A stretch of DNA of 64,000 nucleotides, taken from CAVUXJ01 sp963814975 (GTDB lineage: Bacteria; Acidobacteriota; Vicinamibacteria; Vicinamibacterales; CAVVIG01). Below the pieces are notes generated by a model. That model worked only from the letters and a program-made list of their open reading frames with translations. It was not told the DNA's origin and did no database searches. Shown here one piece after another: positions 1 through 8,564 of the stretch (positions within the stretch are counted from its first letter, which is position 1; every line of letters begins with the position of its first letter). The stretch spans positions 186,001-250,000 of the forward strand of contig CAWFFB010000022.1 of the NCBI GenBank assembly GCA_963814975.1. The letters are read 5' to 3'. The position numbers and the translations under genes are program-made.

Positions 1-1
1 G

Positions 2-643
2 ATCGACTGCGACTACTACACCGACGCCATCACCTATACACGCGTGACGATTCTCGACACGTTCGACCAGGCAATCGTCCCGGTTTCCATTCGCTCGCAC
101 GGTGAAGTCCACGTGGTCTCGCGGGTCGTCGGATTCAAGAAGATCAAGTTCTATACGAACGAGAACGTCGGGTCAGGTGAGCTGGATCTGCCCGAGCAGC
201 AGATGCACACGACATCTTACTGGCTGACGGTCCCGGCGGATGTCATGGCCTCATTGCCGTATGCCGCCGACGATCGCCGTGATGGGGTGGTCGGACTGGC
301 ATTTGCGATGCGGCAGATGGCCCAGCTGCTGTTGATGTGCGATCGGCACGACATCGGTATTTCCATCGATACCGGCGAGGAAACGGTCAGGACCCCACGT
401 CTGTTCGTGTACGACAACTACCCGGGCGGCATCGGCTTCAGCCAGCCGCTGTTCCGCATGCACCAGCCATTGCTCGAAGGGACGCAAAGGCTCATCGCCG
501 AGTGCAGATGCGAGAACGGGTGCCCTGGATGCGTCGGACCGTTCGGCAATACCGGGCCATTGGCAAAGGCGGCGGCCCTTCGCATTCTCGACCGGCTCCT
601 CGAGAACACCTACGCCGCGGACAGCCAGGTTCGTAACGCATGA
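2..643 (+). CDS. mrfA: MrfA/YprA-type DEAD-box helicase, C-terminal DUF1998 part (partial)
   Basis: This is the last 213 codons of a gene that enters from before the window; the frame is open to base 2, so the GTG at 44 is not a true start. The segment matches the DUF1998 domain at the end of MrfA/YprA helicases. It has a YDNYPGGIGFS stretch followed by a four-cysteine cluster, CRCENGCPGC, about residues 168-177, expected to bind zinc. In Bacillus MrfA is a 3'-5' helicase that works with the MrfB nuclease on mitomycin-type DNA damage. The next gene is MrfB-like and overlaps the stop by 4 bases (ATGA), which supports the assignment and co-translation. The helicase motor is outside the window. 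Confidence 0.85.
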   Translation: MDCDYYTDAITYTRVTILDTFDQAIVPVSIRSHGEVHVVSRVVGFKKIKFYTNENVGSGELDLPEQQMHTTSYWLTVPADVMASLPYAADDRRDGVVGLAFAMRQMAQLLLMCDRHDIGISIDTGEETVRTPRLFVYDNYPGGIGFSQPLFRMHQPLLEGTQRLIAECRCENGCPGCVGPFGNTGPLAKAAALRILDRLLENTYAADSQVRNA

Positions 644-2085
644 ACCTCTCGGACAGGCTCCGCGCGATTGTCGACACCCCCCGTGCCTCCGCGGAACGGG
701 CAGGTCTCAGCCGGATGTCACCTGCCGATCCGCCAATCGAGCTCGCCGGGGGCACACTCGAACAGACTCTCGGCGGCGAATGGCGACAGCAGGGCGCAGA
801 CCGCTGCTTCGTCGTCGAACGTCGCACGCCGCCTGATGCGACGTTTGGCGGGGTTCTGGTCGCGGAGATGGCCGGGGTACTGACGTGCGCCGCGGCTCAT
901 GCCCCCCTTCTGACGCCCGCTGCGCCAGCGTCACCGCCCTTCCTGTTCTTCGATATCGAGACGACCGGCCTGAGCGGCGGTGCGGGCACTTGCGCGTTTC
1001 TCGTCGGCTGCGCCTGGTTTGGCGATGATCGAGCGTTCCACACGCGGCAATACGTGCTGACGAATCACCGCGACGAACGGCCGATGCTCGAGAGCGTCGC
1101 TGGCGAGTTGGCACGCGCGGGAACGCTGGTGACCTTCAACGGCAAGTCGTTCGACGCGCCAGTTCTTGAAATGCGGTACATGTTTCACCGGCTTCAGTGG
1201 CCCGGCACCCGCCTGCCGCATCTGGACGTGCTGCACCCGGCCCGTTTGTTCTGGGGGACGTCGGCCCGTCTGAGGATGGACATGACGGACGCTGCACGTG
1301 AGGCTTCGTCGGATCGCCGTCGCCTTGGCGGAGGCGGTCACCCGGACGTGGCTGCGGAGTGGACTCCGAGATCGTGTTCGCTGCTTGCACTCGAGCAGCA
1401 AATCCTTGGGGCGAACCGAGCCGGCGATGTGCCGGGTTTCGAGATCCCCGCGCGCTACTTTCAGTTTCTCCGAAACGGTGACGCGCGTCCGCTTGGCGTC
1501 GTGTTCGAGCACAACCGGCTCGACCTGCTGTCGCTCGCCGGCCTGACGACGCGCCTGCTGCAGCTCGTGCAGGATGGTCCAGGGAAGGCGCGTGACGCGC
1601 ACGAGGCACTGGCGCTCGGTCGCGTATATCAGCGCGGCGGGTTGGAGGATCGCGCGGTCGAGGCGTTCGAGCGCACCATGGCGATGAGCGGATCGCTGCA
1701 AGAGTCGCTGGCGGCCCCGATTCGAGTGGATGCGCTGCGTTCGCTCGCGTGCGCCGCGCGGCGCGCCCGCCGGCACCACGACGCTGCGGCATGCTGGCGC
1801 CAGTTGCTGGAGGTCCCCCTCTGCCCCAGGAATATGGCTCGCCAAGCGCTGGAAGCGCTCGCCATCCACCATGAGCATCGCGTACGCGATTTCGGCGCGG
1901 CCCGCACGTTTGCCTTGGGAAGCCTGAACGCGGCACACCGCACCTCGGCAAGCGCACGCGCGCGACACCGCCTGGCACGCCTCGAGCGCAAACTTTCAGG
2001 CGTACAAAGCAAAAGAGCGGACCAGGGTTCCGAGCTACCCATGGCCACCTGGTTCGCTGGCGGTTCACCAATTGTCGCGAAATAA
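640..2085 (+). CDS. mrfB: MrfB/YprB-type DEDDh exonuclease with C-terminal repeat region
   Basis: A 481-residue protein with an RNase-H-like exonuclease domain at about residues 100-310. The DEDDh residues can be read: D105 and E107 in FFDIETTG, D172 after NGKSF, then H291 and D295 in HNRLD. The last 150 residues are helical and resemble TPR repeats. The family is YprB/MrfB, a metal-dependent nuclease that cooperates with the MrfA helicase in excision repair of crosslink-type damage. The start overlaps the upstream mrfA stop, so the two form an operon. The first 90 residues are poorly conserved. The function is assigned from family and neighbour; the domain is clear. Confidence 0.85.
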   Translation: MNLSDRLRAIVDTPRASAERAGLSRMSPADPPIELAGGTLEQTLGGEWRQQGADRCFVVERRTPPDATFGGVLVAEMAGVLTCAAAHAPLLTPAAPASPPFLFFDIETTGLSGGAGTCAFLVGCAWFGDDRAFHTRQYVLTNHRDERPMLESVAGELARAGTLVTFNGKSFDAPVLEMRYMFHRLQWPGTRLPHLDVLHPARLFWGTSARLRMDMTDAAREASSDRRRLGGGGHPDVAAEWTPRSCSLLALEQQILGANRAGDVPGFEIPARYFQFLRNGDARPLGVVFEHNRLDLLSLAGLTTRLLQLVQDGPGKARDAHEALALGRVYQRGGLEDRAVEAFERTMAMSGSLQESLAAPIRVDALRSLACAARRARRHHDAAACWRQLLEVPLCPRNMARQALEALAIHHEHRVRDFGAARTFALGSLNAAHRTSASARARHRLARLERKLSGVQSKRADQGSELPMATWFAGGSPIVAK

Positions 2086-2380
2086 TCGAACGCCTCAGGC
2101 GGCATGCCGAGCCGGGAGGCATTGCCGGAGTGTGAATCGAAAGTCGGAGCGCAAGCGGACACGACCCCGCAAGCGCTCCTAACTCGTCAATCGGTGTCGC
2201 GCGGTCAGGCGGGCTCCCGCCATTCTACGGGAACCTTCCATCGGAAAGAGGTTCCGTGTCTGCCAAGCCGGGGCCCACATCGTACAGCCACCTTTTCGTG
2301 CCGGGTCTCGATGGCGACGTGGCGACGTTTCCTCGAAATGAAGTCGGTCGGATGAGGATCCAATTGCTAGAATCTCGGTT
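2086..2380. other. Intergenic stretch before the amidase, no gene seen
   Basis: About 295 bases without a convincing gene. It holds an inverted repeat with 7-bp arms (GGAACCT at 2230-2236 and AGGTTCC at 2249-2255), which could be a weak terminator for mrfB but has no T-tract. At its end is the sequence TAGAAT at 2368-2373, seven bases before the amidase GTG. Confidence 0.3.
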
Positions 2381-2383
2381 GTG
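2368..2383 (+). promoter_or_regulatory. Possible leaderless-type -10 box for the amidase
   Basis: TAGAAT (2368-2373) ends 7 bases before the GTG at 2381, so a transcript from it would begin at or next to the start codon. No Shine-Dalgarno sequence precedes the GTG, and no good -35 hexamer is visible. The call rests on position and hexamer only. Confidence 0.3.
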
Positions 2384-3874
2384 ATCAATCACAGCCGGCG
2401 CGATTTCCTGCAGATGACGGCTGGCGCGATTGCCGCGGCGGCGATTCGTCGTCCCGCCGGTGCGGCGCCGCTGCCGCAGCGGTCCCACGAATTGTGGGCG
2501 CTCCCGCTGGCGCAGGCGAGCGAGTTGGTTCGTACGCGCAAGGCATCGCCGGTTGAGCTCACCACCGCGTGCCTTGCCCGGATCGATCGGTTGAATCCGG
2601 TGCTGAATGCCTTCATCACCGTGACGCACGACCAGGCCTTGGCGGACGCGCGCGCGGCAGAAATGGACATTGCCAGAGGGAAATGGCGCGGCCCATTGCA
2701 TGGGATCCCCATCGGCCTCAAGGATCTGATCGATACGGCTGGCGTGCGAACGACAGCGGCCAGCGCGGTCTTCGCGAATCGCATCCCATCCGTGGACGCC
2801 GAGGTCGTACGGCGTCTCAAAGCCGCCGGTGCGGTCATCGTCGGCAAACTGAACATGCACGAGTTTGCCTATGGCGACACATCGGCCCAGAGTCACTACG
2901 GTCCGGTACGCAACCCATGGAACCGCGACCATGTGGCAGGTGGCTCATCGGGAGGCTCGGCAGCCGCGGTAGCCGGTGGACTGTGCTATGGGGCCCTTGG
3001 ATCTGATACGGGCGGATCGATTCGCGAGCCCGCGGCCTACTGCGGCATTGTGGGGCTGAAGCCCACCTACGGCCTCGTGAGCACGCGGGGAGTGGTACCG
3101 CTCTCGTGGTCGCTTGATCACATCGGCCCGATGTGCCGCACCGTCCGCGACACGGCGATGCTGCTTCAACAAATCGCCGCCTACGACTCGCTGGACACCA
3201 ATAGCATCAGAGCGACACCGCCTGACTATGCCAAAGCGATGCGACAGAAGACCTCGCCCCTTCGGATGGGCATTCCCCGCGCGGTGTTTTACGAGATGCT
3301 GCACCCGGAGATCGAGCAGGCTGTGAACGACGCACTACGAGTGCTTGGCGGCCTCACTGCTTCAGCGCGAGACGTCCAACTGCCGCCGTACAAGCTACTG
3401 CCCGTGGTCGGTGCTGAAGCCTACGCCTTTCACGCACCGTATTTTTCAAGAACACCTGAGTTGTACCAGCCAATGACCCGTCGCCGGCTGGAAGCTGGTT
3501 CTACCGTCACGGCCGCAGCCTACATCGAGGGACGCCGTGAACTCGATCGGCTTCGGCAGGCGGTCGGCGCGGTTTTTTCCACGGTTGATCTGCTCATCAC
3601 ACCGACAACACCGCTGCTTCCGCCGACAGTCCAGGACGCCATCAACGATCCTGGCACCCCACCTGCTGGCGGAGTCGCGCCGTCGCTCCGCAACACCCAA
3701 CCCTTCGACATCTACGGTTTGCCAAGTATCTCGATTCCGTGTGGCTTCAGCCGCAATGGGCTCCCCGTCGGACTGGAAATCAGCGGCCCGCGATTAGGCG
3801 AACCAGCGGTGCTGGCGCTGGCTGACGCATACGAGCACGCGACCCAATGGGACGAGCGTACTCCGCCGATCTGA
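2381..3874 (+). CDS. Tat-exported amidase-signature hydrolase
   Basis: A 497-residue amidase-signature enzyme that would hydrolyse a carboxamide. The N-terminus reads NHSRRDFLQ followed by an Ala-rich hydrophobic stretch, a twin-arginine signal, so the enzyme probably acts in the periplasm. The Ser-cis-Ser-Lys triad is visible: K114 in GLKDLID, S189 in GGSSGGS and the nucleophile S213 in GSDTGGSIREP. Length fits the family. It resembles GatA in the core, but the Tat signal and the absence of gatB/gatC nearby argue against a role in tRNA amidation. The substrate cannot be told from sequence. It starts with GTG and has no visible RBS. Confidence 0.9.
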   Translation: MINHSRRDFLQMTAGAIAAAAIRRPAGAAPLPQRSHELWALPLAQASELVRTRKASPVELTTACLARIDRLNPVLNAFITVTHDQALADARAAEMDIARGKWRGPLHGIPIGLKDLIDTAGVRTTAASAVFANRIPSVDAEVVRRLKAAGAVIVGKLNMHEFAYGDTSAQSHYGPVRNPWNRDHVAGGSSGGSAAAVAGGLCYGALGSDTGGSIREPAAYCGIVGLKPTYGLVSTRGVVPLSWSLDHIGPMCRTVRDTAMLLQQIAAYDSLDTNSIRATPPDYAKAMRQKTSPLRMGIPRAVFYEMLHPEIEQAVNDALRVLGGLTASARDVQLPPYKLLPVVGAEAYAFHAPYFSRTPELYQPMTRRRLEAGSTVTAAAYIEGRRELDRLRQAVGAVFSTVDLLITPTTPLLPPTVQDAINDPGTPPAGGVAPSLRNTQPFDIYGLPSISIPCGFSRNGLPVGLEISGPRLGEPAVLALADAYEHATQWDERTPPI

Positions 3875-4248
3875 CTTCCGATCGATCCGTCAATGGTTCC
3901 TCGAATTTCCCAACCCGTGGAGCGGCCTTCAGCGCTGCCCATTTCTGCCCGATCGCCCCGGAAGCGCTGAGCGCTCAGCGGAGGGCTTGCGGGGACTCCT
4001 CACCAAGCTGCGGTCGCGGTCGCCACCTCGTATTCGACTCCACTGACGTTGAGAGCGTATCCGCCCTTCGGACGATCCACAAAACCGGATCGCTGCCAAG
4101 ATTCGGCCTGCAGACGCTCGCCACGTCGGAGGTATTGCGGACCTTGGCGACCGATGACGCGTTAGTACACAGCGCACGTACGGCGGACCGTTTGGCACCT
4201 TAGACGCGGCGTCAAGACAAAACACCGCGCCCATACCAGAAACGAGAG
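3875..4248. other. Intergenic stretch with a 16-bp palindrome
   Basis: About 370 bases after the amidase. A frame is open here but its codon pattern and composition do not look coding. The only structure seen is the perfect 16-bp palindrome CGCTGAGCGCTCAGCG at 3965-3980. It could be a protein-binding site or a hairpin ending the amidase transcript, though no T-tract follows. Confidence 0.3.
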
Positions 4249-4509
4249 ATGGTCATGGTCACCGAACGGCTTTCCTTCACCGAAAAGGTATTGGGATCGG
4301 TCGGACTCATTCTCATTGGCCTGATCGGCTGGGCAGGCAAACGAGCGCACCGGCAAGCCTCGAGCGATGTCCTGGCGCGAGTCGCGGTCGGGTTCGCGAC
4401 AGTGATCGGCTGGGTCGTCGATCGACTTCCACTGCCCAATCCACCATCGCCGAGCTCGCCCCGGCCGACAGCGGGGTCGGGGATACGCTTCGCGAAGCCG
4501 CGGCCATGA
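4249..4509 (+). CDS. Small hypothetical protein with one membrane segment
   Basis: An 86-residue open frame of unknown function. Residues about 13-28 are hydrophobic (VLGSVGLILIGLIGW) and could span the membrane; a second weaker hydrophobic stretch follows near residues 47-56, and the tail is Pro/Ser-rich. A GA-rich stretch lies just before the ATG. Its stop overlaps the next start by 4 bases (ATGA), which suggests translational coupling with the following secreted-like protein. I recognise no family. The evidence for coding is the coupling and plausible composition, so confidence is modest. Confidence 0.4.
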   Translation: MVMVTERLSFTEKVLGSVGLILIGLIGWAGKRAHRQASSDVLARVAVGFATVIGWVVDRLPLPNPPSPSSPRPTAGSGIRFAKPRP

Positions 4510-4967
4510 AACGTCGTTCGTCCGTGAGTGTGGGGCGGGCGCAGTCCTCCGAATCGACCGCCACCACCCACCTTGGTACCGCTGCGGCGAATCTTGTCAC
4601 GCTGGTCACCGCAACCTCCCCAACGCCTCCGGGCGCTGTCGCGCCGCTCGCCTTCACGCTCCGCGCCGACGGCGGCCCGGCCCCATTCACCCTCCGAAAA
4701 GGCACGGTGCTCGTCGTAACTGACGTCTCGGTGACCATACCGCGGAGCACCGCACCAGCCGGCCGCTACGTGGCGGCCCTCTGCAGCACGCCGTGCGCAA
4801 ACAGCCGCGTCTCGATCCAGGTTGATACAGCAGCGGACGGCTTTCAGAAGACCCTCGCCTTCAGCGGCGGCGTCGTCTTCTCCAATCAACCGCAGTTCGA
4901 ACCGCTGGCGAGCAATCCATCCGACATGCCCGTGCTCGTCTACGGGTACTTCGCGCAACGCAAGTAG
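4506..4967 (+). CDS. Hypothetical beta-rich protein
   Basis: A 153-residue frame of unknown function. The first 45 residues are Ser/Thr/Ala-rich. The rest alternates hydrophobic and polar residues as in a beta-sandwich (for example GTVLVVTDVSVTI, SIQVDTAADGFQ, VLVYGYF) and has two close cysteines in CSTPC. No catalytic motif is seen. It starts inside the stop of the small membrane protein, so the two are probably made together. It could be a surface or periplasmic protein, but no clear signal peptide is present at this start. Confidence 0.5.
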   Translation: MKRRSSVSVGRAQSSESTATTHLGTAAANLVTLVTATSPTPPGAVAPLAFTLRADGGPAPFTLRKGTVLVVTDVSVTIPRSTAPAGRYVAALCSTPCANSRVSIQVDTAADGFQKTLAFSGGVVFSNQPQFEPLASNPSDMPVLVYGYFAQRK

Positions 4968-5056
4968 AGGGCGCGTGCACGCCTGACCAGGAACCCAATT
5001 CAGGGCCGAGCGAAAGCCGGTGGTAAGATCAAACCCGGTACCTGTTTCGGCCACAT

Positions 5057-6151
5057 ATGTACAAGCGCACAGACGACCTTCGCATCCGGGACGTGCGTCC
5101 GCTCATCCCGCCGGCAATCCTGCTCGAGGAGATTCCGATCTCCGAGCGCGCGTCGAACGTGGTGGCGGATGCCCGCGCGGCGGTGGCGAACGTGATTCAC
5201 GGCAACGACCCGCGCCTCGTCATCGTCGTTGGACCGTGCTCGATCCACGATACCAACGCGGCGATGGAGTACGGAGCGCGCCTGCGGGAGGTCGCAAATC
5301 GCTTCTCCGACGAACTCGTGATCGTCATGCGCGCGTATTTCGAAAAGCCGCGCACGGCGGTGGGATGGAAAGGGCTGATCAACGATCCGGATCTCGATGA
5401 AAGCTTCCACATCAACAAAGGCCTGCGCCTCGCTCGGAAGCTCCTCCTCCAGCTGAACGATCTCGGTCTGCCGACCGGCTCGGAGTTCCTGGATACCCAG
5501 ATTCCGCAGCACATCGCGGATCTCGCCTCGTGGGCGGCGATCGGCGCCCGAACGACCGAAAGCCAGGTGCATCGAGAGTTGGCGTCAGGGCTGTCGATGC
5601 CGGTCGGGTTCAAGAACAGCACCGACGGCAGCACGCAGGTCGCCGTGGACGCCGTGTTGACCGCGCGCTCGCAGCATTGGTTCCCGTCGGTGACCAAACA
5701 GGGTGTCTCCGCCATCTTCCAGACGACCGGAAACGATTCCTGCCACGTCATCTTGCGTGGTGGATCCCGCACGGGTCCGAACTACGACGCGGATCACATT
5801 GCGAAAGTGTGTGCGCGGCTGGCGGCGAAGGGCCTGCAAGAGCGGGTAATGGTGGACTGCTCCCACGGGAACAGCCTGAAGAATCACTTGAAGCAGGCTG
5901 AAGTGGCCGAGAGCCTATGCGAACAGATCGGCGCGGGTTCGCGGCAGATATTCGGCGCGATGCTGGAGAGCAATCTGTGCGAGGGGCGGCAGGACTATGT
6001 GCCGGGCCAGCCCTCGGTGTACGGCCAGAGTATCACTGACGCCTGCTTGTCGCTGGAGCAGACCGAACCGCTGTTCGCGCGATTTGCTGAGGCGCAACGC
6101 GGGCGCCGGAGTAGTCCGAGAGCGCAGAGCCGCGACTCCGTGGCGAGCTGA
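5057..6151 (+). CDS. aroF: Class I 3-deoxy-7-phosphoheptulonate (DAHP) synthase
   Basis: A 364-residue DAHP synthase of the AroF/G/H type, which condenses phosphoenolpyruvate and erythrose 4-phosphate in the first step of aromatic amino acid synthesis. GPCSIHD at residues 59-65 and FEKPRTAVGWKG at about 95-106 are family signatures for the PEP and metal site. Length matches the family. The N-terminal 40 residues carry the feedback region in relatives, but which aromatic acid inhibits it cannot be decided here, so the symbol stands for the group. It is a single gene with no aromatic-pathway neighbours. The last 20 residues are Arg/Ser-rich and unlikely to be conserved. Confidence 0.93.
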   Translation: MYKRTDDLRIRDVRPLIPPAILLEEIPISERASNVVADARAAVANVIHGNDPRLVIVVGPCSIHDTNAAMEYGARLREVANRFSDELVIVMRAYFEKPRTAVGWKGLINDPDLDESFHINKGLRLARKLLLQLNDLGLPTGSEFLDTQIPQHIADLASWAAIGARTTESQVHRELASGLSMPVGFKNSTDGSTQVAVDAVLTARSQHWFPSVTKQGVSAIFQTTGNDSCHVILRGGSRTGPNYDADHIAKVCARLAAKGLQERVMVDCSHGNSLKNHLKQAEVAESLCEQIGAGSRQIFGAMLESNLCEGRQDYVPGQPSVYGQSITDACLSLEQTEPLFARFAEAQRGRRSSPRAQSRDSVAS

Positions 6152-6186
6152 CACCTCGGCATCCGTCGCGTCGGCGAGGACGGCGC

Positions 6187-6244
6187 GGGGGGGGGCCGGT
6201 TGGCGGTGATAGCTGATCGTTGACTGCCTTGGATGGCAAGGCAG
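6187..6244 (+). terminator. Candidate terminator between convergent aroF and rpmE
   Basis: A hairpin with 8-bp arms CTGCCTTG (6224-6231) and CAAGGCAG (6237-6244) and a 5-base loop lies between the converging genes. A run of nine G sits just before it at 6187-6195. There is no long T-tract, so termination is inferred from position and stem. Confidence 0.4.
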
Positions 6245-6288
6245 ACTTGAGGTCCGCCTTCTTCACGCTGATCGAACGATCGACGCCC

Positions 6289-6558
6289 TCAGGCGGTGGC
6301 GCCCGCCTTTTTCCCCTTGGCGGTCTTGGCGGCAGCGGCCGCCTTCCGCGACTCCGAGGTTTGCGCCCCGAACTTCTTGGTGAAACGCTCGACGCGTCCT
6401 TCGGTGTCGATCAGCTTCTGCCGGCCGGTAAAGAAGGGGTGGCAGTTCGAGCAGATTTCAAGATGCAGCTCAGGCTTGGTTGATTTGGTCTTCCAGGTGG
6501 CCCCGCACGCGCACCGGGCGTCGACCTCGTGATACTTCGGATGAATGGCGTCCTTCAC
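6289..6558 (-). CDS. rpmE: 50S ribosomal protein L31, zinc-binding type
   Basis: An 89-residue L31 with start KDAIHPKYHEV and four cysteines, C16, C18, C36 and C39, which make this the zinc-binding form. The family FF-TGRQ segment is present. I chose the GTG at 6558 because AAGGAG lies 6 bases before it (6565-6570 on the complement) and because family members begin just before IHP; the longer frame starting at 6582 would read through the RBS. The last 25 residues form an Ala/Lys tail longer than in most L31 proteins. It lies alone, converging on aroF. Confidence 0.93.
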   Translation of the reverse strand: MKDAIHPKYHEVDARCACGATWKTKSTKPELHLEICSNCHPFFTGRQKLIDTEGRVERFTKKFGAQTSESRKAAAAAKTAKGKKAGATA

Positions 6559-6588
6559 AGCCGTCTCCTTCGATAGTGCCAAACTTCA

Positions 6589-6594
6589 AGTATA
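6589..6594 (-). promoter_or_regulatory. Candidate -10 box of rpmE
   Basis: TATACT on the minus strand, about 30 bases upstream of the chosen GTG, is in a good place for a -10 element. The -35 region at 17-bp spacing is poor (TGAGCT). Confidence 0.4.
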
Positions 6595-6614
6595 GCACCC
6601 GCAAAAGACGCAGC

Positions 6615-7175
6615 TCAGGCGACCGTGTCCCTGGCCGCCGAAGCGGTGAGGAACTGTCCCCCTGGCAGGCTTCCAAGCCGTCTGATGTTCGTGAGGGAGT
6701 GGCGGAGGCCCTCACCACGCAGATCACCCGGGTGAAAATAGAACACCCAGATCGGTGAGTTCCGGAACGGCAGCTCCTCCCAATGCTGCGTGAGCCTCCT
6801 GATGCGACGGCCCAATCCTCCGGTCGAGTAGCAGCCATGGGCCAGCCTCCACGCCAGGCGCTGAAACTGTCGCACAACGGAATTCGGAAACTGTCCAACC
6901 GGCAGTTCGACAAGCGCCAGCTGCCCGGGCCGTTGATAATCGGCGCTCGATGGATGGTAAGGAGCCGATGAACATCGCAGCCAGTCCACCGTCACCCTGT
7001 CGTCGCCGGCCCATTGCCACGCGATGCTCCCGGCGAGCGCCGAGAGATCAACAGAAATGCCGAGCGTGTCGAGCGCCCGGAAGACGTGATTGCTGCCGTA
7101 GTCCCATCCCGTGCGCGTCGCGCGAACCGGAAAGTGCTCGCACAACGCCCGATGCGCCTCACCGAGCCATGCCGG
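6615..7175 (-). pseudogene. 3'-end remnant of a polysaccharide-deacetylase-like gene
   Basis: The frame opens directly after the rho stop codon, in the same frame, and runs about 186 codons. There is no good start: it begins mid-domain with TGWDYGSNHVFRALDTLGI, then SVDLSALAG, a PYHPSSADYQRPG stretch and LVELPVGQFP. The end has WVFYFHPGDL. This order resembles the second half of NodB-type polysaccharide deacetylase proteins, in which the catalytic HxxxH and Asp lie in the missing first half. I read it as a truncated, non-functional remnant fused to the end of rho. The family call is from remembered patterns, so moderate. Confidence 0.55.
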
Positions 7176-8564
7176 CTAGCCCTTTCCGTTGCTCATCGAC
7201 GACAGGAAATCCTGGTTGGTCTTCGTCTTGGCCATCTTCGACAGGAGCAGTTCCATCGCCTCGACGGGCGAGAGTGGCGTGAGCACTTTTCTGAGCACCC
7301 ACACACGGTTGAGGTCCTCCTTCGGCAGGAGCAACTCCTCTTTTCGCGTGCCGCTCTTCAGGATGTCGATCGACGGGAACACGCGCCGGTCGGTCAGCTT
7401 ACGGTCGAGGTGAATCTCGAGATTACCGGTGCCCTTGAACTCCTCGAAGATGACTTCGTCCATCCGCGACCCGGTGTCGACGAGCGCGGTAGAGATAATC
7501 GTGAGCGAGCCGCCCTCTTCGATGTTGCGGGCAGCCCCGAAGAACCGCTTCGGGCGCTGCAGCGCGTTGCTGTCCACGCCGCCGGAAAGAACCTTCCCCG
7601 AGGGCGGGACGATGGTGTTGTAGGCGCGGGCGAGGCGGGTGATCGAGTCGAGCAGGATCACGACATCCTTCTTGTGCTCGACGAGGCGCTTGGCCTTTTC
7701 GATGACCATCTCGGCCACCTGCACGTGGCGCTGGGCCGGCTCGTCGAAGGTGGAGGAGATGACCTCGCCCTGGACCGACCGCTGCATGTCGGTGACTTCC
7801 TCGGGCCGCTCGTCGATGAGCAGCACGATGAGATACACCTCCGGATGGTTCTTGGTGATGCTGTTGGCGATATTCTGCAGCAGCATCGTCTTGCCGGTGC
7901 GCGGCGGTGCCACGATCAAGCCGCGCTGACCTTTGCCGATCGGCACCATCAGGTCGAGGACGCGGGCCGACAGGTTCTCGCCTTCGGTCTCGAGCGAGAG
8001 CTTCGACTGCGGGTAGAGCGGCGTGAGATTCTCGAAGAAGACCTTTTCACGCGCCCGTTCGGGCGGCTCGAAATTGACCGCTTCGACTTTGATCAGCGCG
8101 AAGTACCGCTCGCCGTCCTTGGGCGGCCGGATCTGGCCCGACACCGTGTCGCCCGTTTGGAGGTCGAACTTACGGATCTGCGAGGGCGAGACGTAGATGT
8201 CGTCGGGTCCCGGCAGATAGTTGTAGTCGGGCGCCCGCAAGAACCCGAACCCGTCGGGCAGTGTCTCGAGCACCCCTTCGGAAAAGATCAGGCCGCTCTT
8301 CTCGGCGCGCGCCTTCAGGATCTCGAAGATGAGTTCCTGCTTGCGCATGCCGGTCGCGCCCGGCACGTCAAGCTGCTTGGCGATCTTCGTGAGCGCGCCG
8401 ACGCTCATGTCCTTGAGCGTGGCGAGATCGATGCGCTCTATTTTTTCGGGGGCGGCAACGCCTTTTTCGACGGCCACGGCTCCGTTGCCCTTGGCGGCCG
8501 GCTGCGGCTGTTGCGGCGTCTGTTGGGGTTGCGGTTGTTCGCCAGTTTGTCGATCAGGGTCCAC
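7176..8564 (-). CDS. rho: Transcription termination factor Rho
   Basis: Rho, the hexameric RNA helicase that ends transcription. Residues 45-90 form the Rho N-domain (LATLKDMSVGAL to MRKQELIFEILK), followed by the RNA-binding domain with DGFGFLR (104-110), then the ATPase with Walker A APPRTGKTMLL at about 219-229 and the LIDERPEEVTDM segment. The C-terminal DRRVFPSIDI and GTRKEELL motifs are present. The first 40 residues are Pro/Gln-rich and overlap the end of engB by 127 bases. The GTG at 8564 gives 462 residues; a GTG at 8477 is a credible alternative that shortens the overlap. Function is certain, the start is not. Confidence 0.95.
   Translation of the reverse strand: MDPDRQTGEQPQPQQTPQQPQPAAKGNGAVAVEKGVAAPEKIERIDLATLKDMSVGALTKIAKQLDVPGATGMRKQELIFEILKARAEKSGLIFSEGVLETLPDGFGFLRAPDYNYLPGPDDIYVSPSQIRKFDLQTGDTVSGQIRPPKDGERYFALIKVEAVNFEPPERAREKVFFENLTPLYPQSKLSLETEGENLSARVLDLMVPIGKGQRGLIVAPPRTGKTMLLQNIANSITKNHPEVYLIVLLIDERPEEVTDMQRSVQGEVISSTFDEPAQRHVQVAEMVIEKAKRLVEHKKDVVILLDSITRLARAYNTIVPPSGKVLSGGVDSNALQRPKRFFGAARNIEEGGSLTIISTALVDTGSRMDEVIFEEFKGTGNLEIHLDRKLTDRRVFPSIDILKSGTRKEELLLPKEDLNRVWVLRKVLTPLSPVEAMELLLSKMAKTKTNQDFLSSMSNGKG

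Noticed and set aside
2230..2255. Strong terminator after mrfB
   Set aside because: The 7-bp inverted repeat has a 12-base loop and no T-tract.
3847..4203. A 118-codon frame after the amidase
   Set aside because: Composition and lack of motifs do not look coding; it starts inside the amidase gene.
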